Assembly: GCF_025403485.1 (NCBI RefSeq)
Contig: NZ_CP099966.1
Span: forward strand, 186,001 to 250,000
DNA length: 64,000 nucleotides
DNA from: Chryseobacterium paludis
GTDB lineage: Bacteria; Bacteroidota; Bacteroidia; Flavobacteriales; Weeksellaceae
Direction of reading: 5' to 3'
Within the stretch, counting starts at the first letter, position 1; each line of letters begins with the position of its first letter. A program made the position numbers and the translations under genes. The notes under the pieces were generated by a model. The model made no database searches. It saw nothing but the letters and a program-made list of their open reading frames with translations, and was not told the origin of the DNA. Below, one piece after another: positions 44,895 to 54,634 of this stretch.

Positions 44895-47267
44895 ATGAAA
44901 CAAATACTGCTCTTTTTTCTGATCATGTTGGCTGTTCAAAATTCCTTTGCACAGCAAGCTCAAATAACGGGTGTCATTCATGAAAAACCTTCTGTTCCTA
45001 TCCAGTATGTCAATATAACACTAAAAGATAATGCGGGAAAATTAATTACGACCAGTACTTCTGATGCTAAGGGAACATTCACCATGGAAAAAATTCCGGC
45101 CGGAAGTTACCATATCACCTACAACCTAATAGGTTTTAAAACCGTCAATAAACCTATACAAATTAGTTCTGGTACGGTAAATATTGGAACAATAACTTTG
45201 GAGCCTGATGCAAAACTGTTAGAGGAGGTAGCACTAACCGGACAGCGCGGATCAGTCAGTTTAAAACTTGATAAGAAAGTTTTCGAAGTAGGTAAGGATG
45301 TGCTTTCTCAGTCAGGAGCAGCAACTGATTTATTGAACATTGTTCCATCAGTCAGTGTCAGTCCTACTGGTGCGATCAGCCTTCGGGGTAATGCTAATGT
45401 ATTGGTATTAATTAATGGACGACGAACAGGACTAACTCAGGGGAATGCTCTGGAACAATTGCCTGCTGACCAGGTGGAGCGCGTAGAAGTAATCACCAAC
45501 CCTTCTTCAAGGTTCGATGCCGGAGGTTCAGCAGGAATTATTAATATCATCCTTAAAAAAAATAAGAAAGCAGGTTTCAGTGGACAGTTAAGGGTAGTTG
45601 GTGGTATTCCCAATGAAACACGGGTTAGCCCCAGCTTGAATTATAAATCAAATAAACTCAACCTTTTTGCGACCTATGGTTTGCGATTGTCGGATTATGT
45701 AGGTCTCTATAAAACAGAACAGTCGACCGGACTTTCAGGTACTCCTGTTTATCTGAACCAACGACAGGATGAGAACCGCCATGATAATGCCAAATTACTT
45801 TATTTTGGTGCAGATTATCAGATTAATGATCACAATACGATTACTGCAGCTTTCCTTAGGAATTCTACCCATGACCATGATAAGACGCGACTGAACTATT
45901 TATATTCAGGAAAAAATGGCGCCATCGACAGTACGCTGAGCCGCAACGGTGAATCATGGGAAAAACGAAGCTATAATCAACTGGAATTTAATTATACCAA
46001 AACTTTTAACCAGACTGGTAAAAAATTTACAGTGGATATGCAATACGATTTCTGGAATAGTGATAAAGAATGGAATCTGGCAACCAATAGAGTTTCTCCT
46101 ATACCCATTATTTTTCCTACGATCAGGACAGGTTCAATAGGAGAAAGCAAGGACTTCATGATTAAAACGGATATGGTACAGCCACTGGACAGTACCTCAA
46201 CGTTAGAGTTTGGACTGAAGTTTGAGGATAGGAGGGTAAATACTGATTTTATTGCGGAGCAGCAAAATACTGCAGGCTGGGAGATCATTGATCAGATCGA
46301 CAATCATCTATTGTACAAAGAACTGATTGGGAGTGCCTATGTGCAGTTTGTGGGAAAGATGGGGAAGTTTAGTTATCAGGGCGGCGTACGTGGCGAACTG
46401 ACCCGTATAGGTATTGAAGACCGTATAGGAAATTATACCAATGATAAGAATTATAGCAGGTTATTTCCAACATTAAATGTCAGTTACCGCTTTGATACAG
46501 GAACGACCTTACAGGGGAGCTACAGTAAACGAATCAATAGGCCATCGCTGAACATGATCTATCCTTTCAATGAGTTAACCGACCTGAATAGTCGCTATGT
46601 TGGTAACCCGAACCTAAACCCATCTTACGCTCATGTTTTTGAATTTGCTTTCCTGAAGAACTGGAAGACACTTACATTTAATCCATCTCTTTATTATCAA
46701 AAAAATAATGGGGTTATTGAAGATTATACATCTCGGAATGGGGATGGTTTGTTTATTACCATGCCGGTTAATATCAGTAAAGAAATACGCAGTGGTTTAG
46801 AGCTTTCGGTACTATATAACCCCATCAAATGGTTGCAGTTAAATACCGAACTTAATATATTTCATTATGCTAAACAGGGAAGTTATCAAAATCAGACCTT
46901 CGACTATTCAGGAAATACACTTACGGCCCGTTTAAGTGCTCAGGTGAAACTGAAGGACAAACTTGCTTTCCAGACGTTATATAATTTCAGGGGTGCCAAT
47001 GCAACTGCCCAAATTCACTCAAACGCTTTGCATAGTATTGATTTTGGGTGCAGTAAAACTTTCTTAAAAGACAAAGCAACAGTCTCCTTTGATGTAAGTA
47101 ACCTGTTTGAATTAAGAAAATTATCCAGTACGACCAAAGGAGCAGATTACCTGATCAGTCAGACCAATATTCCCAATGCAGCCCGTTACCGGTTAACACT
47201 TGTTTATCGACTTAATTTAAAAGATAATCAGTCCGTTCGACAGGCTAAATCCGGTAATCGCAATTGA
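44895..47267 (+). CDS. Outer-membrane beta-barrel receptor (TonB-dependent-like)
   Basis: The 790-residue protein has a signal peptide (ending NSFAQQ), then a CarboxypepD_reg-like domain (about 22-100, ITGVIHEKPSVPIQYVNITL...GFKTVNKPI). A plug-like region follows (about 125-215, VPSVSVSPTGAISLRGNANV and RVEVITNPSSRFDAGGSAGI), then a long beta barrel of the OMP_b-brl_3 kind. No SusD partner is adjacent, so it is not a standard polysaccharide-uptake pair; the substrate is unknown. It is divergent from the kinase gene with about 100 bases between, suggesting control by that two-component pair. Confidence 0.88.
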   Translation: MKQILLFFLIMLAVQNSFAQQAQITGVIHEKPSVPIQYVNITLKDNAGKLITTSTSDAKGTFTMEKIPAGSYHITYNLIGFKTVNKPIQISSGTVNIGTITLEPDAKLLEEVALTGQRGSVSLKLDKKVFEVGKDVLSQSGAATDLLNIVPSVSVSPTGAISLRGNANVLVLINGRRTGLTQGNALEQLPADQVERVEVITNPSSRFDAGGSAGIINIILKKNKKAGFSGQLRVVGGIPNETRVSPSLNYKSNKLNLFATYGLRLSDYVGLYKTEQSTGLSGTPVYLNQRQDENRHDNAKLLYFGADYQINDHNTITAAFLRNSTHDHDKTRLNYLYSGKNGAIDSTLSRNGESWEKRSYNQLEFNYTKTFNQTGKKFTVDMQYDFWNSDKEWNLATNRVSPIPIIFPTIRTGSIGESKDFMIKTDMVQPLDSTSTLEFGLKFEDRRVNTDFIAEQQNTAGWEIIDQIDNHLLYKELIGSAYVQFVGKMGKFSYQGGVRGELTRIGIEDRIGNYTNDKNYSRLFPTLNVSYRFDTGTTLQGSYSKRINRPSLNMIYPFNELTDLNSRYVGNPNLNPSYAHVFEFAFLKNWKTLTFNPSLYYQKNNGVIEDYTSRNGDGLFITMPVNISKEIRSGLELSVLYNPIKWLQLNTELNIFHYAKQGSYQNQTFDYSGNTLTARLSAQVKLKDKLAFQTLYNFRGANATAQIHSNALHSIDFGCSKTFLKDKATVSFDVSNLFELRKLSSTTKGADYLISQTNIPNAARYRLTLVYRLNLKDNQSVRQAKSGNRN

Positions 47268-47305
47268 TGGTGTCCTATATTATTTTTTAATGGAAAAAAG
47301 GAATT

Positions 47306-47776
47306 TTAGCATTTTAACGTAAAACCGATCCCTGCTTTAAAAATTGTATTGTGCAGAGATAGAGGCATTATTTGCTTTTTTAAATAAGTCTCAATTAAAT
47401 TTTCCAGTTCTTTAATTTGTTCTTTATTTAAATTGCATTCCATGACTTTATCATCCTTTTCCATTTTTAATAATTGACCACTTCCATTGATGTGAAAGGT
47501 ATAAACCAATCGTAATTTTCGACAAGGAGTACAGTCAATTGAAATTTTATGTTCTACTAAATAGGGAGTGATGCATTTTCCAGTTATACCATTGTTAATG
47601 ATCGACCAATCGGCAGACTGATAAATAGTTAATTCTTGTATTTTAGAGGCCTTGTTTTTAACTGATTTTTTCGTTATATCGGATGGTAAGCGTTCATTTG
47701 ATTTCTTAGTATTTTCACATCCTGATAAGATAAACAGGAGGCAAAAACTAATTAAGGCTAAGGTTATTGTTTTCAT
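47306..47776 (-). CDS. Hypothetical lipoprotein
   Basis: The 156-residue protein has a lipoprotein signal (ALISFCLLFILSGC, lipid cysteine near residue 20). The mature part is beta-rich: IYQSADWSIINNGITGKCIT, then KISIDCTPCRKLRLVYTFHI with a CxxC pair, and a helical end. It should be anchored in the periplasm or outer membrane. It is convergent with the receptor gene and shares no strand with it. The family is not recognised. Confidence 0.65.
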   Translation of the reverse strand: MKTITLALISFCLLFILSGCENTKKSNERLPSDITKKSVKNKASKIQELTIYQSADWSIINNGITGKCITPYLVEHKISIDCTPCRKLRLVYTFHINGSGQLLKMEKDDKVMECNLNKEQIKELENLIETYLKKQIMPLSLHNTIFKAGIGFTLKC

Positions 47777-47964
47777 GATAAATGTTGATAATATCTAATG
47801 CAATTATAATCTAAATTTAGAAAACGATTTTTAAAAAGATTAATCTGTTATTGCACGATCTTTTTTGAGTTGGTATAACCTAAGTTAATTCGTCTTAACC
47901 ATATTATGGAAATATTTTGAGCCTGGCATCTCATATCATTTTATTATTTTTATAAAAAAACTTT

Positions 47965-48390
47965 ATGACCGATTGTATTTTTTGTAAAATAATAAATAGT
48001 GAACTACCGGCAAGTCTCATTTATGAAGATGATCATGTCATTGCCTTCATGGATATACAACCTGTAAATCCAGGACATATATTGGTAGTACCTAAAATTC
48101 ACAAAGAACTTATCGCGGAGCTGGATGAGGATCTGACTTCCAGACTGTTTAATGTAGGGGCTAAAATTAATCTGGCGATCAGAAAATCAAATGTAAAATC
48201 TGAAGGTATTAATTATTTCCTGGCCGATGGGGAAGTGGCTGGCCAGGAGGTCTTCCATACGCACTTACATATTATTCCAAGGTTTCAAAATGATGGTTTT
48301 GGGCTGAAATTTCACGAAACTTATTACGAACTTCCAAAGCGGGAAGAGCTGGATGAGATTTGTGGGAACATTAAACAGTTAATGGAATAG
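47965..48390 (+). CDS. HIT-family nucleotide hydrolase
   Basis: The 141-residue cytosolic protein of the histidine triad family opens with CIFCKIINSELPASLIYEDD, the usual zinc-type CxxC start. ILVVPKIHKELI follows, and the active-site triad HTHLHIIPRF lies near residue 98. Members hydrolyse phosphoramidates or dinucleoside polyphosphates. The length is typical and all key residues are present. It is a single-gene unit. Confidence 0.95.
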   Translation: MTDCIFCKIINSELPASLIYEDDHVIAFMDIQPVNPGHILVVPKIHKELIAELDEDLTSRLFNVGAKINLAIRKSNVKSEGINYFLADGEVAGQEVFHTHLHIIPRFQNDGFGLKFHETYYELPKREELDEICGNIKQLME

Positions 48391-48448
48391 TAACTTTATT
48401 CTGCTAATACATCAATTGTACTACAGTTTATATTTTTTTAGACTGTAA

Positions 48449-48538
48449 TCAGGAGCTTTTTCCCGCTATCCACTCATACTCCTCGCTCCAAACCATTTCC
48501 CATTCCTGCTGCGGGGTAACCGTTTCTATCGGGGCTAT
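48449..48538. repeat. Probable Flavobacteriia interspersed intergenic element
   Basis: From AGGAGCTTTTTCCCGCTATC to TATCGGGGCTATAA the sequence resembles a widespread short intergenic repeat of Flavobacteriia, by memory. Its edge contributes the TAG stop of the adjacent serine hydrolase gene. No second copy is seen in this window. Confidence 0.45.
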
Positions 48539-50181
48539 AAAACAGCCGGAAGAATAAAATTTTCCAGTATTTTGGTTACCTGAGGGTGAGCATAACTTTG
48601 ATTGTATGCGCTAGCTGTAATAACGATAACTAAAGGTTGGTCTTTAAAAATAAGAATATAATTCCCACCATTTCCTGCACAGTAAAATGCTTCAGCCTTT
48701 TTGTTGCCCACACTGAAACTTTTGTTCCAGAAAAAATAGCTGTAATATTCATCTTTTCTATCCGGTATTTGAATCTGTCTGGTGAGTGTTTTTAACACCC
48801 AGCTTTGAGGAATGATCTGTTTTTTATTCCACATCCCATTGTTTTTATAAAGCTGTCCATATTTAGCAAAATCCAATGCATTCATACGAATACTTCCTGC
48901 TGTATTGGGAATATTCTGTGGAGTATATTGCCATTTGTAATTTTTAATACCCAATGGATGAAAGAGCTTTTCTTCAGCAAATTTTTCTAAGCCCATTGGT
49001 ACCGATTTGTTGATGATATCTCCTATAATGATGGTACCCGCTGTAAAGTAATGCCATTTATTTTTAAAGGTCTGATCATATGGTAGATTCAAAGTAAAGT
49101 CAACCCAATTACTGGTAGGATACATATTCTCTTCATTTCCGGGAGAATTTTCATCGCTATCATCGCCATCAAATCCAGATGACATGGTTATAAGCTCTTT
49201 AATAGTTGCATGATCTTTACCCTGAGGATGCTGATAGGACTGGATATTATAAAAAGCACCGAGTTCTTGATTTTCGTCTTTAATGAGGTTATTATCAATA
49301 GCAATTCCTAATAAAGTTGAGGCAAAAGATTTTCCAACAGATCTTGGATCATGCAGTGTATTTCTGTCTTCCCCATTAAAATATTCTTCTATCTGCAGTT
49401 TACCTTCATTAATAACGATAATGCTGTTGATCTGTTTAAAAATTCCTTCATCAATAGATCCCTTCAATTCCTTTATTTTGTCTTCATTGAATTTTTTAGA
49501 GGAAATCTCAAAACCCACATAAGTCATTGGTTTATTGAGTTTAATAGGGGTGATATCAATTTTTGGATTTTGTGAAACATCTAAGGCCAATTCACCTTTT
49601 GCTAACAGAGGACTTACTTTAATTTCATTATTTATGTTGACATAAGCACGGATTTCCAAACGAAGTTTATGTTGTCCGTCCTGTAATGCTTTGTCCCCGC
49701 CATTCGCTATAAATCTGTTCCAGAAAGATTCACTCCATGTTCCCTGACCATTTGTATTATTAATTAAAGGTCTGTTGAGTACCAATGCCGTATCCTGTAC
49801 TTTTTGATAAGGTGCACCGGGTGAAAGATTACTTCGATAGATTTCCTTATCATCTATCCAAAGTGTAAATTGGTAATTGCCTTTTCTGAATAAGGAGTCT
49901 TTCTCTATATTCGGAGAAAGTTCAGATTTGTAGTCTGTAAGTGATTTATCAAAAAATGCAACAAAGGAAAGGTCACTTTTATTGGTTAATGTATATTTTT
50001 TGACCAGATCATTTTCCTTAATCTGATGTGAATTCTTAAAAGCTGGAAGAAATACTATTTTTCCAATGTTTTTAGAATAGAACTCATCATTATAGTCTGA
50101 TTTTAGAAATGAATTGTTTTGAGCACTTGCCTGTTTAACAAATGCAAAAAAAATGATAAATATTAAAATTGAATTTTTCAC
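48535..50181 (-). CDS. Exported beta-lactamase-family serine hydrolase with extra N-terminal domain
   Basis: The GTG at 50181 (VKNSILIFIIFFAF) gives a sensible signal peptide and 548 residues; an ATG at 50250 would add 23 before it. Residues 20-225 form a beta-rich N-terminal domain. Residues 245-548 are a serine hydrolase of the beta-lactamase/PBP4* fold with the SxxK motif in RSVGKSFASTLL and a C-terminal FYCAGNGGNYI in the KTG-like place. It should act in the periplasm on peptides or esters; the substrate is unknown. The stop lies at the edge of the interspersed element. Confidence 0.85.
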   Translation of the reverse strand: MKNSILIFIIFFAFVKQASAQNNSFLKSDYNDEFYSKNIGKIVFLPAFKNSHQIKENDLVKKYTLTNKSDLSFVAFFDKSLTDYKSELSPNIEKDSLFRKGNYQFTLWIDDKEIYRSNLSPGAPYQKVQDTALVLNRPLINNTNGQGTWSESFWNRFIANGGDKALQDGQHKLRLEIRAYVNINNEIKVSPLLAKGELALDVSQNPKIDITPIKLNKPMTYVGFEISSKKFNEDKIKELKGSIDEGIFKQINSIIVINEGKLQIEEYFNGEDRNTLHDPRSVGKSFASTLLGIAIDNNLIKDENQELGAFYNIQSYQHPQGKDHATIKELITMSSGFDGDDSDENSPGNEENMYPTSNWVDFTLNLPYDQTFKNKWHYFTAGTIIIGDIINKSVPMGLEKFAEEKLFHPLGIKNYKWQYTPQNIPNTAGSIRMNALDFAKYGQLYKNNGMWNKKQIIPQSWVLKTLTRQIQIPDRKDEYYSYFFWNKSFSVGNKKAEAFYCAGNGGNYILIFKDQPLVIVITASAYNQSYAHPQVTKILENFILPAVL

Positions 50182-50375
50182 GGAGTAGATGTTATATATG
50201 GGTACAAATCTGACGAAAAAAAAGGTAGAAAAATAGAACGAGATTAACATCTTCGCCTTTTTTCTGTGATGGACTTATGCTGATCTCTATATGTAAATGA
50301 TTTTAATCGAAATGAATTACATTTGTCATTACAACGAAACATCATTTTCAGCATTTAAATAAGTTGTAACAAAAG

Positions 50376-51083
50376 ATGAAACTACCAGCAATACACGGAT
50401 ATATAGACCGGAGGATACTCATAAATTTCACAGCTGATCCAAAAGTTGTAGAGAAAATTATTCCTTTTCCATTCAGACCACATCTTTATAAAAATAAGGC
50501 TATCGTTGGAATCTGCCTGATCAGGCTTAAAAGTATAAAAACTTTAGGTTTGCCGGATTTCATGGGGATAGGTTCTGAAAATGGGGCACACCGGATTGCG
50601 GTAGAATGGGACGAAGATGGTGAAGTAAAGACCGGAGTTTATATTCCACGGCGAGATACTTCGTCAAAAATAAATGCACTGGTGGGTGGACGCATTTTTC
50701 CAGGTAAACACTATCATGCAAAGTTTAATGTAGAAGAAAAAAATAAAAAATATCATATTGATTTTAAGAGTTCGGATCAGTTGGAAACTTCAATCGATGC
50801 AAGAGAAACCGAAACATTCAATACCCGTTCTATATTCGGAACCTTAGAAGAGGCTTCAGGTTTTTTTGAAAAAGGAAGTCTTGGATATTCCCCCAATAAA
50901 GATAAATTTGAGGGGCTGAAACTTAATACCTACAAATGGGAAATGCAACCTCTTGATGTATTGGAAGTAAAATCAACCTTTTACGAAAATGAGCACGTTT
51001 TCCCAAAAGGTTCCATAGTATTTGACAACGCTCTATTAATGACAAATATTGAGCACACATGGAAAACGATGCCTGATAAATGA
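50376..51083 (+). CDS. DUF2071 family protein
   Basis: This 235-residue soluble protein begins LPAIHGYIDRRILINFTADP and has KNKAIVGICLIRLKSIKTLG and a NGAHRIAVEWDEDGEVKTGVY block, the strand pattern of DUF2071 proteins, an acetoacetate-decarboxylase-like fold. The catalytic lysine of true decarboxylases is not evident. The function is unknown. It is followed 36 bases later by a TfoX-like gene on the same strand; the two may be cotranscribed. Confidence 0.85.
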   Translation: MKLPAIHGYIDRRILINFTADPKVVEKIIPFPFRPHLYKNKAIVGICLIRLKSIKTLGLPDFMGIGSENGAHRIAVEWDEDGEVKTGVYIPRRDTSSKINALVGGRIFPGKHYHAKFNVEEKNKKYHIDFKSSDQLETSIDARETETFNTRSIFGTLEEASGFFEKGSLGYSPNKDKFEGLKLNTYKWEMQPLDVLEVKSTFYENEHVFPKGSIVFDNALLMTNIEHTWKTMPDK

Positions 51084-51119
51084 TAATTTCTTTAGAATCA
51101 AATAAATTAAAGCAATATT

Positions 51120-51455
51120 ATGTACAACGAAACATTGGTAAATCGCATACGGGAAACATTGATCGGTGAAAAGAATGTTGTTGAGAAAAAGATGTTTCAA
51201 GGTTTGAGCTTTATGGTTGATGATAAATTATGTATAGGAGTCCGTGATAACGAAATCCTATGCAGAATTGATCCTGAAAAAGCAGAACTCGAATTGGAAA
51301 AAAACTATTGCCGGCCTATGATGCATGGCGGAAAGATGATGAAAGGATATATTTTCATCAGTGAAGAGGGATACCGACACAATAGCGATTTCCATTATTA
51401 TGTAAACCTTTGTCTGGAGTACAATAAAGTTGTTCAGAAGACCAAAAAGAAATAG
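51120..51455 (+). CDS. TfoX/Sxy N-terminal domain protein
   Basis: The 111-residue protein matches the TfoX N-terminal domain: VEKKMFQGLSFMVDDKLCIG, then the strand NEILCRIDP and RPMMHGGKMMKGYIFI. The C-terminal DNA-binding-like half of TfoX is missing, as in many single-domain Bacteroidota homologues. Such proteins are often annotated as competence-related, but a competence role is not supported here. The gene is small, intact, and follows the DUF2071 gene. Confidence 0.85.
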   Translation: MYNETLVNRIRETLIGEKNVVEKKMFQGLSFMVDDKLCIGVRDNEILCRIDPEKAELELEKNYCRPMMHGGKMMKGYIFISEEGYRHNSDFHYYVNLCLEYNKVVQKTKKK

Positions 51456-51507
51456 CGGATAGTATCTTACTTCTTTTACTAAAGAGTCGTGGAAAGGACG
51501 AATAATT

Positions 51508-52557
51508 TTATTTTCCAATCATCATAAATTGATCCAATCTTTTAGCAAATTCCCCCTGTTTACATCCGGCAATAAAATAAACAAATCCAACTTTTGAATC
51601 CTTATAAAATTGAAACAAAGAATTGTAGCAATTGCCGTTACTCCCACCGTGAGAATATTTTAAGCCAAAGGGGGTCTCTTGAACATAAACGCCCAATCCC
51701 ATATTGATTTTTAAGTTTGGATCCATATCCTCTTCATGAATTTCTACCTGTGAACCAACCATAGACTGGAAAGTACTATTTGGAATATAGCTTTCCCTGA
51801 TTAATTCAATGATGAATTTAGCGTATTCTTTAGACTCCGTATATAAACTGTAAGCGGCATGTGGTTTTATATAAGGTTCATTTCTGCCTCTTTCATTATT
51901 GTCCTTTATCCCATCTGCTAAATGCTTGTTTATATAATCATTGAAGACCAGGTAAGAGTTTTTGATAGACATGGGTTTCATGACATATTTTTCAACAAGT
52001 TGATCTATGGTTTTACCCGTTAGGTGTTCTACAACAAGGGCAAGATATCCGTATCCTTCCCCTGAGTAGCCAAATTTGGTGCCTGGAGTAAAATTTATGG
52101 TCAGTTTATTATTTTCTCTCCAGTTCGGAAACCCTGTAGTATGATCAAGAACCATTCTTGCTGTAATTAATTTATAACGGTCATCATAAGCAATATCGGG
52201 ATAAGGGAAATATTGGTAAAGTGGAGTGTCTAAATTAAGAATACCTTCCTTAACAAGTTGGAGGACTGTATAGGAAAACATTGGTTTAGTCATGGATGCA
52301 GCTTCAAAAATGGTATTCTCATCAATAGGTTCCTGTTTGGTATTTTTGGTTCCTATAGCTTTTGAATAGACTACTTTGTTACCTTTAATTACGGCAATTG
52401 ATAATGCTGAAATCTGAAGTGAATCTACTTCTTTTCTGATAAAGGCATCCATTTCTTGGCCGGAAACATTTACCCCTCTCACGGTTTTTATCTGAGCAGA
52501 TATATTTTGGGAGATAAGAGCGATGATGAATAGATTACAAATATTGAACTTTCTCAT
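51508..52557 (-). CDS. Exported beta-lactamase-family serine hydrolase
   Basis: The 349-residue protein has a signal peptide (ending NISAQ) and a class C beta-lactamase/esterase-like fold. The catalytic SxxK is in FEAASMTKPMFSY (near residue 92), the tyrosine motif in YSGEGYGYL (near 165), and HGGSNGN lies near the C-terminus in the place of KTG. These enzymes act on peptides, D-amino acid esters or antibiotics; the substrate is unknown. It is divergent from a second serine hydrolase at 52740. Confidence 0.88.
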   Translation of the reverse strand: MRKFNICNLFIIALISQNISAQIKTVRGVNVSGQEMDAFIRKEVDSLQISALSIAVIKGNKVVYSKAIGTKNTKQEPIDENTIFEAASMTKPMFSYTVLQLVKEGILNLDTPLYQYFPYPDIAYDDRYKLITARMVLDHTTGFPNWRENNKLTINFTPGTKFGYSGEGYGYLALVVEHLTGKTIDQLVEKYVMKPMSIKNSYLVFNDYINKHLADGIKDNNERGRNEPYIKPHAAYSLYTESKEYAKFIIELIRESYIPNSTFQSMVGSQVEIHEEDMDPNLKINMGLGVYVQETPFGLKYSHGGSNGNCYNSLFQFYKDSKVGFVYFIAGCKQGEFAKRLDQFMMIGK

Positions 52558-52739
52558 ATTACTTTTAATTAGGTTAAAGTTTGAATTTTCTTATTAGTAA
52601 GACAACTACTATTGTAATTTGGTTACACGAGACTTATTTTTTGTAAATAATATCCTTCATAAGATTGTTTTATTCATTTGAAGTAGTATCTGATATTCAC
52701 AAAAGTTGTCTATTTTTAACCAATCAAATTTAAACTAAT

Positions 52740-54548
52740 ATGAAAACCAAAGCTCCTTTTTATATGATATTTCTGTTCGGAATGGTAGCAAATCAACTAT
52801 TTGCCCAAACAGACACTCAGTTAAAAAATGAAATTGCTAAAGTAGAATCAGGATTAATGCCTGCAGTTCGTTTTGAGGGTGAGCCTCTTTGGACTATGGA
52901 GTCTCGAATGAAATATTATAATGTTCCGGGAGTAAGTATAGCAGTTATCAAAAACTCTAAGGTGATTTGGAGCAAAGCCTACGGATTAGCAGATGTAGAA
53001 TCTAAAATTCCAGTAACTACTGAGACAAGGTTTCAGGCAGCATCCATGAGTAAGCCGGTAAGTGCATACGCCGCATTAAAAGAAGTGGAGCTTGGAAAAA
53101 TAAATCCAGATGCTGATGTGAATGCTTATTTGAAATCATGGAAAATTCCGGAAAATGAATTCACAAATGAGAAAAAAGTAAGTCTTAAACATATTGTCAG
53201 TCATACCGCAGGGCTTACGGTGAGTGGTTTTCCGGGATATGAAGTAGGTAAACCTGTGCCAACACTGATTCAGCTTTTGAACGGGCAAGGTCCGGCTAAT
53301 ACCCCAGCTATTTTTGTTGATAAAATACCAGGAAAACCATTGCGATATTCCGGTGGTGGATATTGTGTGATGCAGCAAATGCTCATTGATATTGAAGGTA
53401 AAGACTTTGCAACGATTATGAATGAAAAAGTACTTTTACCACTGGGAATGAAAAACAGCACGTTTAACCAGCCTTTACCGGAAGCTTTGGCATCGTTGGC
53501 CGCTACAGCTTACAATGAGAGCGGAGCCAGGGTTCAAGGAAGATATCATACCTATCCAGAACAGGCACCTGCCGGTTTATGGACGACCGCTGAAGATTAT
53601 GCAAAATTTGTCATTGACATCCAAAATACACTAAGTGGAAAAAGCCATACCATCATTTCTCAAAAAATGGCAGAAGAGTTTACAAGTCCTTTTATCGAAC
53701 CATTCGTAGGATTGGGTATTTTTCTTGCTAATAAAAACGGACAGGTTTACTTTCATCACGGTGGCTGGAATGAGGGTTTCAGCAGCGACTTTACAGGAAA
53801 CACAACCAGCGGTGATGGCGTTGTTATTTTTACGAATACGAATAAGCCCGAATTTATCAATGAGCTGCTTCGATCAGTTGCAACTGTTTATCAATGGCCG
53901 AATTTTATGAATCCAGTCGATAAAATTCTACCCTTAACGGCAAGTGACTTAAATAATAATATAGGTCGTTACCGACTTGATAAATATAGTTTTTGCAAAA
54001 TCTATCACGAAAAAGGAAAACTAATGGCGATCAATAATGTAGAAACTCCTAAAGAACTTATTAAAGTAGGAGAGAACACTTACGCCCTAAGGGATTGGGA
54101 CTATAAAGTGACATTTGCGAAAAATCCTAAAACAGGCAAGAAAGAACTTGTGCAGATCTTACTCGACAATGCTGCTATTAGACAAAGAGGTGATCAAATG
54201 AACAAGGATGAAAAAACACCTTTAGAATTGATTCTTGAAGGGCAATTTGAGAAAGGTCTGGAGGCATATAAGAAAGCTAAAACTGAAGATCCTGCTAATG
54301 AGCAGCTTTCTGAAGGTTCTGTGAACGGAACAGGTTATGCATTGCTTGGACAAAAAGATTTCAAGAAAGCTATTGATGTATTCCGCGTAAATACCATATT
54401 GTATCCTAACAGTGATAATGTTTATGACAGTTTGGGAGAAGCCTATCTGAAAGCCGGACAAAAAGATAAAGCGAAACAGAATTATCAAAAGGTATTGGAA
54501 ATTAATCCCAATAATGAAAGTGCTGCAAAAGCTCTAAAAACATTATAA
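52740..54548 (+). CDS. Serine hydrolase fused to TPR repeats
   Basis: The 602-residue exported protein has a signal peptide (ending LFAQ). A beta-lactamase-family domain at about 40-390 has SxxK in QAASMSKPVSAY, the Tyr motif in RYSGGGYCVM and HHGGWNEGF. A beta domain follows (about 395-475), then TPR repeats at about 495-600 (ALLGQKDFKKAIDVF, YDSLGEAYLKAGQKDKAKQNY). TPRs suggest partner binding. It is divergent from the serine hydrolase at 51508 with about 180 bases between. Confidence 0.9.
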   Translation: MKTKAPFYMIFLFGMVANQLFAQTDTQLKNEIAKVESGLMPAVRFEGEPLWTMESRMKYYNVPGVSIAVIKNSKVIWSKAYGLADVESKIPVTTETRFQAASMSKPVSAYAALKEVELGKINPDADVNAYLKSWKIPENEFTNEKKVSLKHIVSHTAGLTVSGFPGYEVGKPVPTLIQLLNGQGPANTPAIFVDKIPGKPLRYSGGGYCVMQQMLIDIEGKDFATIMNEKVLLPLGMKNSTFNQPLPEALASLAATAYNESGARVQGRYHTYPEQAPAGLWTTAEDYAKFVIDIQNTLSGKSHTIISQKMAEEFTSPFIEPFVGLGIFLANKNGQVYFHHGGWNEGFSSDFTGNTTSGDGVVIFTNTNKPEFINELLRSVATVYQWPNFMNPVDKILPLTASDLNNNIGRYRLDKYSFCKIYHEKGKLMAINNVETPKELIKVGENTYALRDWDYKVTFAKNPKTGKKELVQILLDNAAIRQRGDQMNKDEKTPLELILEGQFEKGLEAYKKAKTEDPANEQLSEGSVNGTGYALLGQKDFKKAIDVFRVNTILYPNSDNVYDSLGEAYLKAGQKDKAKQNYQKVLEINPNNESAAKALKTL

Positions 54549-54634
54549 AAGAAACTGCCTTCAGAAATGAGGGTAGCTTTTTTTAATATGCTCCGAAAAG
54601 CTTCTATAACAGAATTTTTTATTGCCAATTATAT

